Part shown: piece after piece, positions 61,521 through 64,000 of the stretch
Layout: each line of letters starts with the position of its first letter
Numbering within the stretch: the first letter of the stretch is position 1
Assembly: GCF_910589235.1 (NCBI RefSeq)
Contig: NC_060956.1
Coordinates: 814,501-878,500, forward strand
Reading direction: 5' to 3'
DNA length: 64,000 nt
Origin: Vespa crabro
Taxonomy: Eukaryota; Arthropoda; Insecta; Hymenoptera; Vespidae
The notes under the pieces: generated by a model
The model's database searches: none
What the model saw: the letters and a program-made list of their open reading frames with translations, nothing else
What the model was told of the DNA's origin: nothing
Made by a program: the position numbers and the translations under genes

Positions 61521-64000
61521 AGGAAATGTGCTACGTTTCCGTTCGAACGAAACGACGAGGGCTTTATGAATTTTCATAAAGAACGAATTCGATAATAATT
61601 CATGCGAGGAGTCTACCGTATGTATGTATCACCCATCTGGATAGGAAGGTGTACGTTTCACGTACATACATAGGTGCGTTATTTTACCGTCTGGTTAAGC
61701 TCTCTTGGCATACGTACGTGTGTGTATGACAAAGGCGCGCGCGCGCTCGTGCATTTGAAACTTTGCGTGGGCCATACGAAGGACGCGCATCGAGAGCAAT
61801 GACTTCGTTTATTATCGGCTTCGGTGGAAAGTTGTTTTTCTATGTGTTTGCGCACGCACGCACGCACGCACACGGTCACGAGTTAAACGCCGCGTATCGG
61901 ATAATTTCGCGTTCGAACGAATCCTTAATGAACAACGTCGATCGTTATCTCGATGAACACGACGTCAAGATTTCATTAGGATAAACATTCCGTTCGAATT
62001 TTATCGTTTGACTGATCCAACGTCGTTTCGAGTATTCGATTAGAAATCTCGTCGATACCGCGCAGAAAATTTCCAAATGTTTGAACGATCTCAGAAATTA
62101 TTTCCCTTTGATATCTTGAAAATGATTCGATATTCGTAGAAACGATAGGGAATATTTTAAGCCAATTCAATGGATTCTCAGAGACGGAGTCTCTTGACAA
62201 TTTTTCCGATTAGTCTCGTTTTTTAACGATTATCGAATTTTAACAGAGACTTTTCTCGTATATAGCATTATACGTATAATACGCGGCATTTTGTGTAAAC
62301 ACGCGTTTACGGTTCATTTAAATCCTCCTTCTCGCGTTATTCCGCCACGAAATAACGTGCACGGTGCACGTGGCACGCGAGAAAATGACTTCCAATTACG
62401 TTAGAGCGTTAGCTTTTTTAGGCGTACTACTGTTATATACAAGGTCTATCCGAGTTTTTTCGCGAGTTTTTACCGGCGTTTTTAACGAACAGTGTGAAAA
62501 ATTATTCTCTTCTTTTCTTTTCTTCTCGCACCCCCCTACATCCCATTTCTTTTTCCTCTTTTTGTCAGGCGCTTTTGATGTCATGGAAAATGATGTTTTG
62601 AAAATTTTCCAAAGAAAATAGATCGTTTTGTCGTAACTTTTCCGAAATTCTTGGACAAACCGATATAGGATATATATATATATATATATTTTTTTTTTTA
62701 TAATTGTCAAAAGTCAAAGAACGTTTTTAACTACGCGTCTCGATGTACAAGGCGATACTTTAATAACGCGTTCGCTTTCCTCTTGCTATCTCGGTCCATG
62801 TAATCTTATCCTTGATCTGTAAACACCGAAGAGATAAGTGGCAGGAGATATAAGTGGTTACAGGTGGTTCTCTGCTTGGCATACACACACACACACACTC
62901 ACACTCTCTCTTTTTCTTAACTTAGACGCCTACTACGGTCTCTTCTCCTTGAATTTCTAACCGTTAGTTTTCTTTCCACTTCCTCCTATCTTTCTTCGAT
63001 GTATACCTACATCTCACGACGATATCGAAGAATGCGGCGGATCTAATCGGCTTCGGACCAAACACTTTTGTGCTCGGTTCCTCGCTCGATTACGTTAGAT
63101 CTCGTAGCGATACACAAGTAAGATGACACAATCCGTTTTTTTCCCTCTCCTATCCGAAAGAAATTTCTCGTTTAACGCGACGACTCGTTATTGCGAAAAG
63201 TTATAATTTTAACCGTTTCGCATAATGCGTGTTAACGAGATCGCTTATTTGCTCGCTCGCTCGCTCACTCACTCACTCACTTATTTCGCCGAACGACATA
63301 TAAGAACGAAAAAAAAAAAGAAAATTGGTTCGAGAAAAAAGAAAAGAAAAAAGAAAATAAACTTGGAATGTTACGGAAGAGAATCGAAATTAAAAGGAGG
63401 ACGGGGAAATAGAGAAAGAAAAAGAATCTTCATTTTATTTTATTTTTCTACTTTATATAGGTAACTCGGTGGAGTTTACAAAATATTAGTTTTCGCGTGG
63501 TCAAGCGGAGGTTGCCGAAGAACCTGTGTATGTCGCAATGTGGTTTACACACGAGCACTAGCTGGTCCGAACAAAACGGTTGGTTGGTTGGTTGGTTGGG
63601 GGCGGCGGTTGGTTTTGGGAGGGGGAGGGGGTGGAAGAACGATCGATGCGTCGTTCGCTTTACCGGGAGCTTACGATAAAAATTGTTTGCTAAATTTTTC
63701 TCCGTCGCACATCAACCAACATTTAATACCAACACCATATTCAGTCTGTAAAGAATTTTACTCGTCCGTTAATCTATCTTATTGAAAAATAACGCAAGAA
63801 AATAATTTAAAGCAGGAACGATGCAATTCGGCCGAGGCCTCATACTATAATAGTGATCTCTCTCTTGTTCGTAAAACGCAAAACATGGGAATAAGTGTAA
63901 TAACAACGGAAATAAGTCTGCTCTGTATTCATTCTAATACCGTAATTCGAAAGCAGCGAGGCTCGATTATTCACAACATAAAATCGTGCATAAATTTGCA

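Larger units (their letters stand above)
56966..64000. other. Noncoding DNA to the window end
   Basis: No gene supported. Contains (CT)n at about 57948-57980 and 58818-58848, a TACA/TATG inverted tract at about 60105-60155, (ACGC)n near 61855-61872, (TTGG)n at about 63580-63599 and a G-rich run at 63598-63631. Confidence 0.5.

Overview
The window reads as a gene-poor stretch of an arthropod nuclear genome, most likely an insect and plausibly a hymenopteran. The sequence is AT-rich yet dense in CpG (tcg, cgat and cgaacg words everywhere). It carries dozens of simple repeats, above all (CT)n/(AG)n, (AT)n, (GTC)n and A/T runs. The one recognisable protein family, cytochrome P450 of the CYP4 type, has an insect-like exon layout. 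There is no sign of bacterial operons, tRNA or rRNA genes, CRISPR arrays or intact transposons. The species call is an inference from composition and that single relic.

Layout. 1-2.5 kb: AT-rich repeats with one possible lysine/glutamate-rich terminal exon on the minus strand. 2.5-3.7 kb: a decayed, intron-bearing CYP4 P450 pseudogene on the minus strand, which is the best-supported gene-derived feature. 3.7-7.4 kb: AT-rich unique DNA with a CCAAT/E-box cluster near 5.2 kb. 7.4-29 kb: repeat-rich noncoding DNA holding a near-perfect 66-bp palindrome, two RFX-type X-box motifs, a pair of G-quadruplex motifs, a 93-bp stop-free block with splice-like borders, and a small GC-rich island open on both strands. 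29.2-32.4 kb: the most promoter-like interval, CpG- and GC-rich, with an initiator/DPE pair, a TATA-like box and a strong splice donor at 32,355. I read it as the promoter and long 5' leader of a plus-strand gene whose coding exons lie beyond the window. 32.4-64 kb: probably the first intron of that gene and/or intergenic DNA, full of long dinucleotide tracts (the longest pure AG runs are 98 and 93 bp), a 21-base C run, triple E-boxes and several small stem-loops.

Nearly all long open frames are repeat artefacts: (CT)n, (AG)n, (GGA)n and (AT)n contain no stop codons. Only a few open frames of ordinary complexity are listed, all at low confidence. No multi-gene system is visible. The things most worth checking are the CYP4 relic, the promoter/leader exon near 30 kb, the 93-bp candidate exon near 14.6 kb and the GC island near 8.7 kb.
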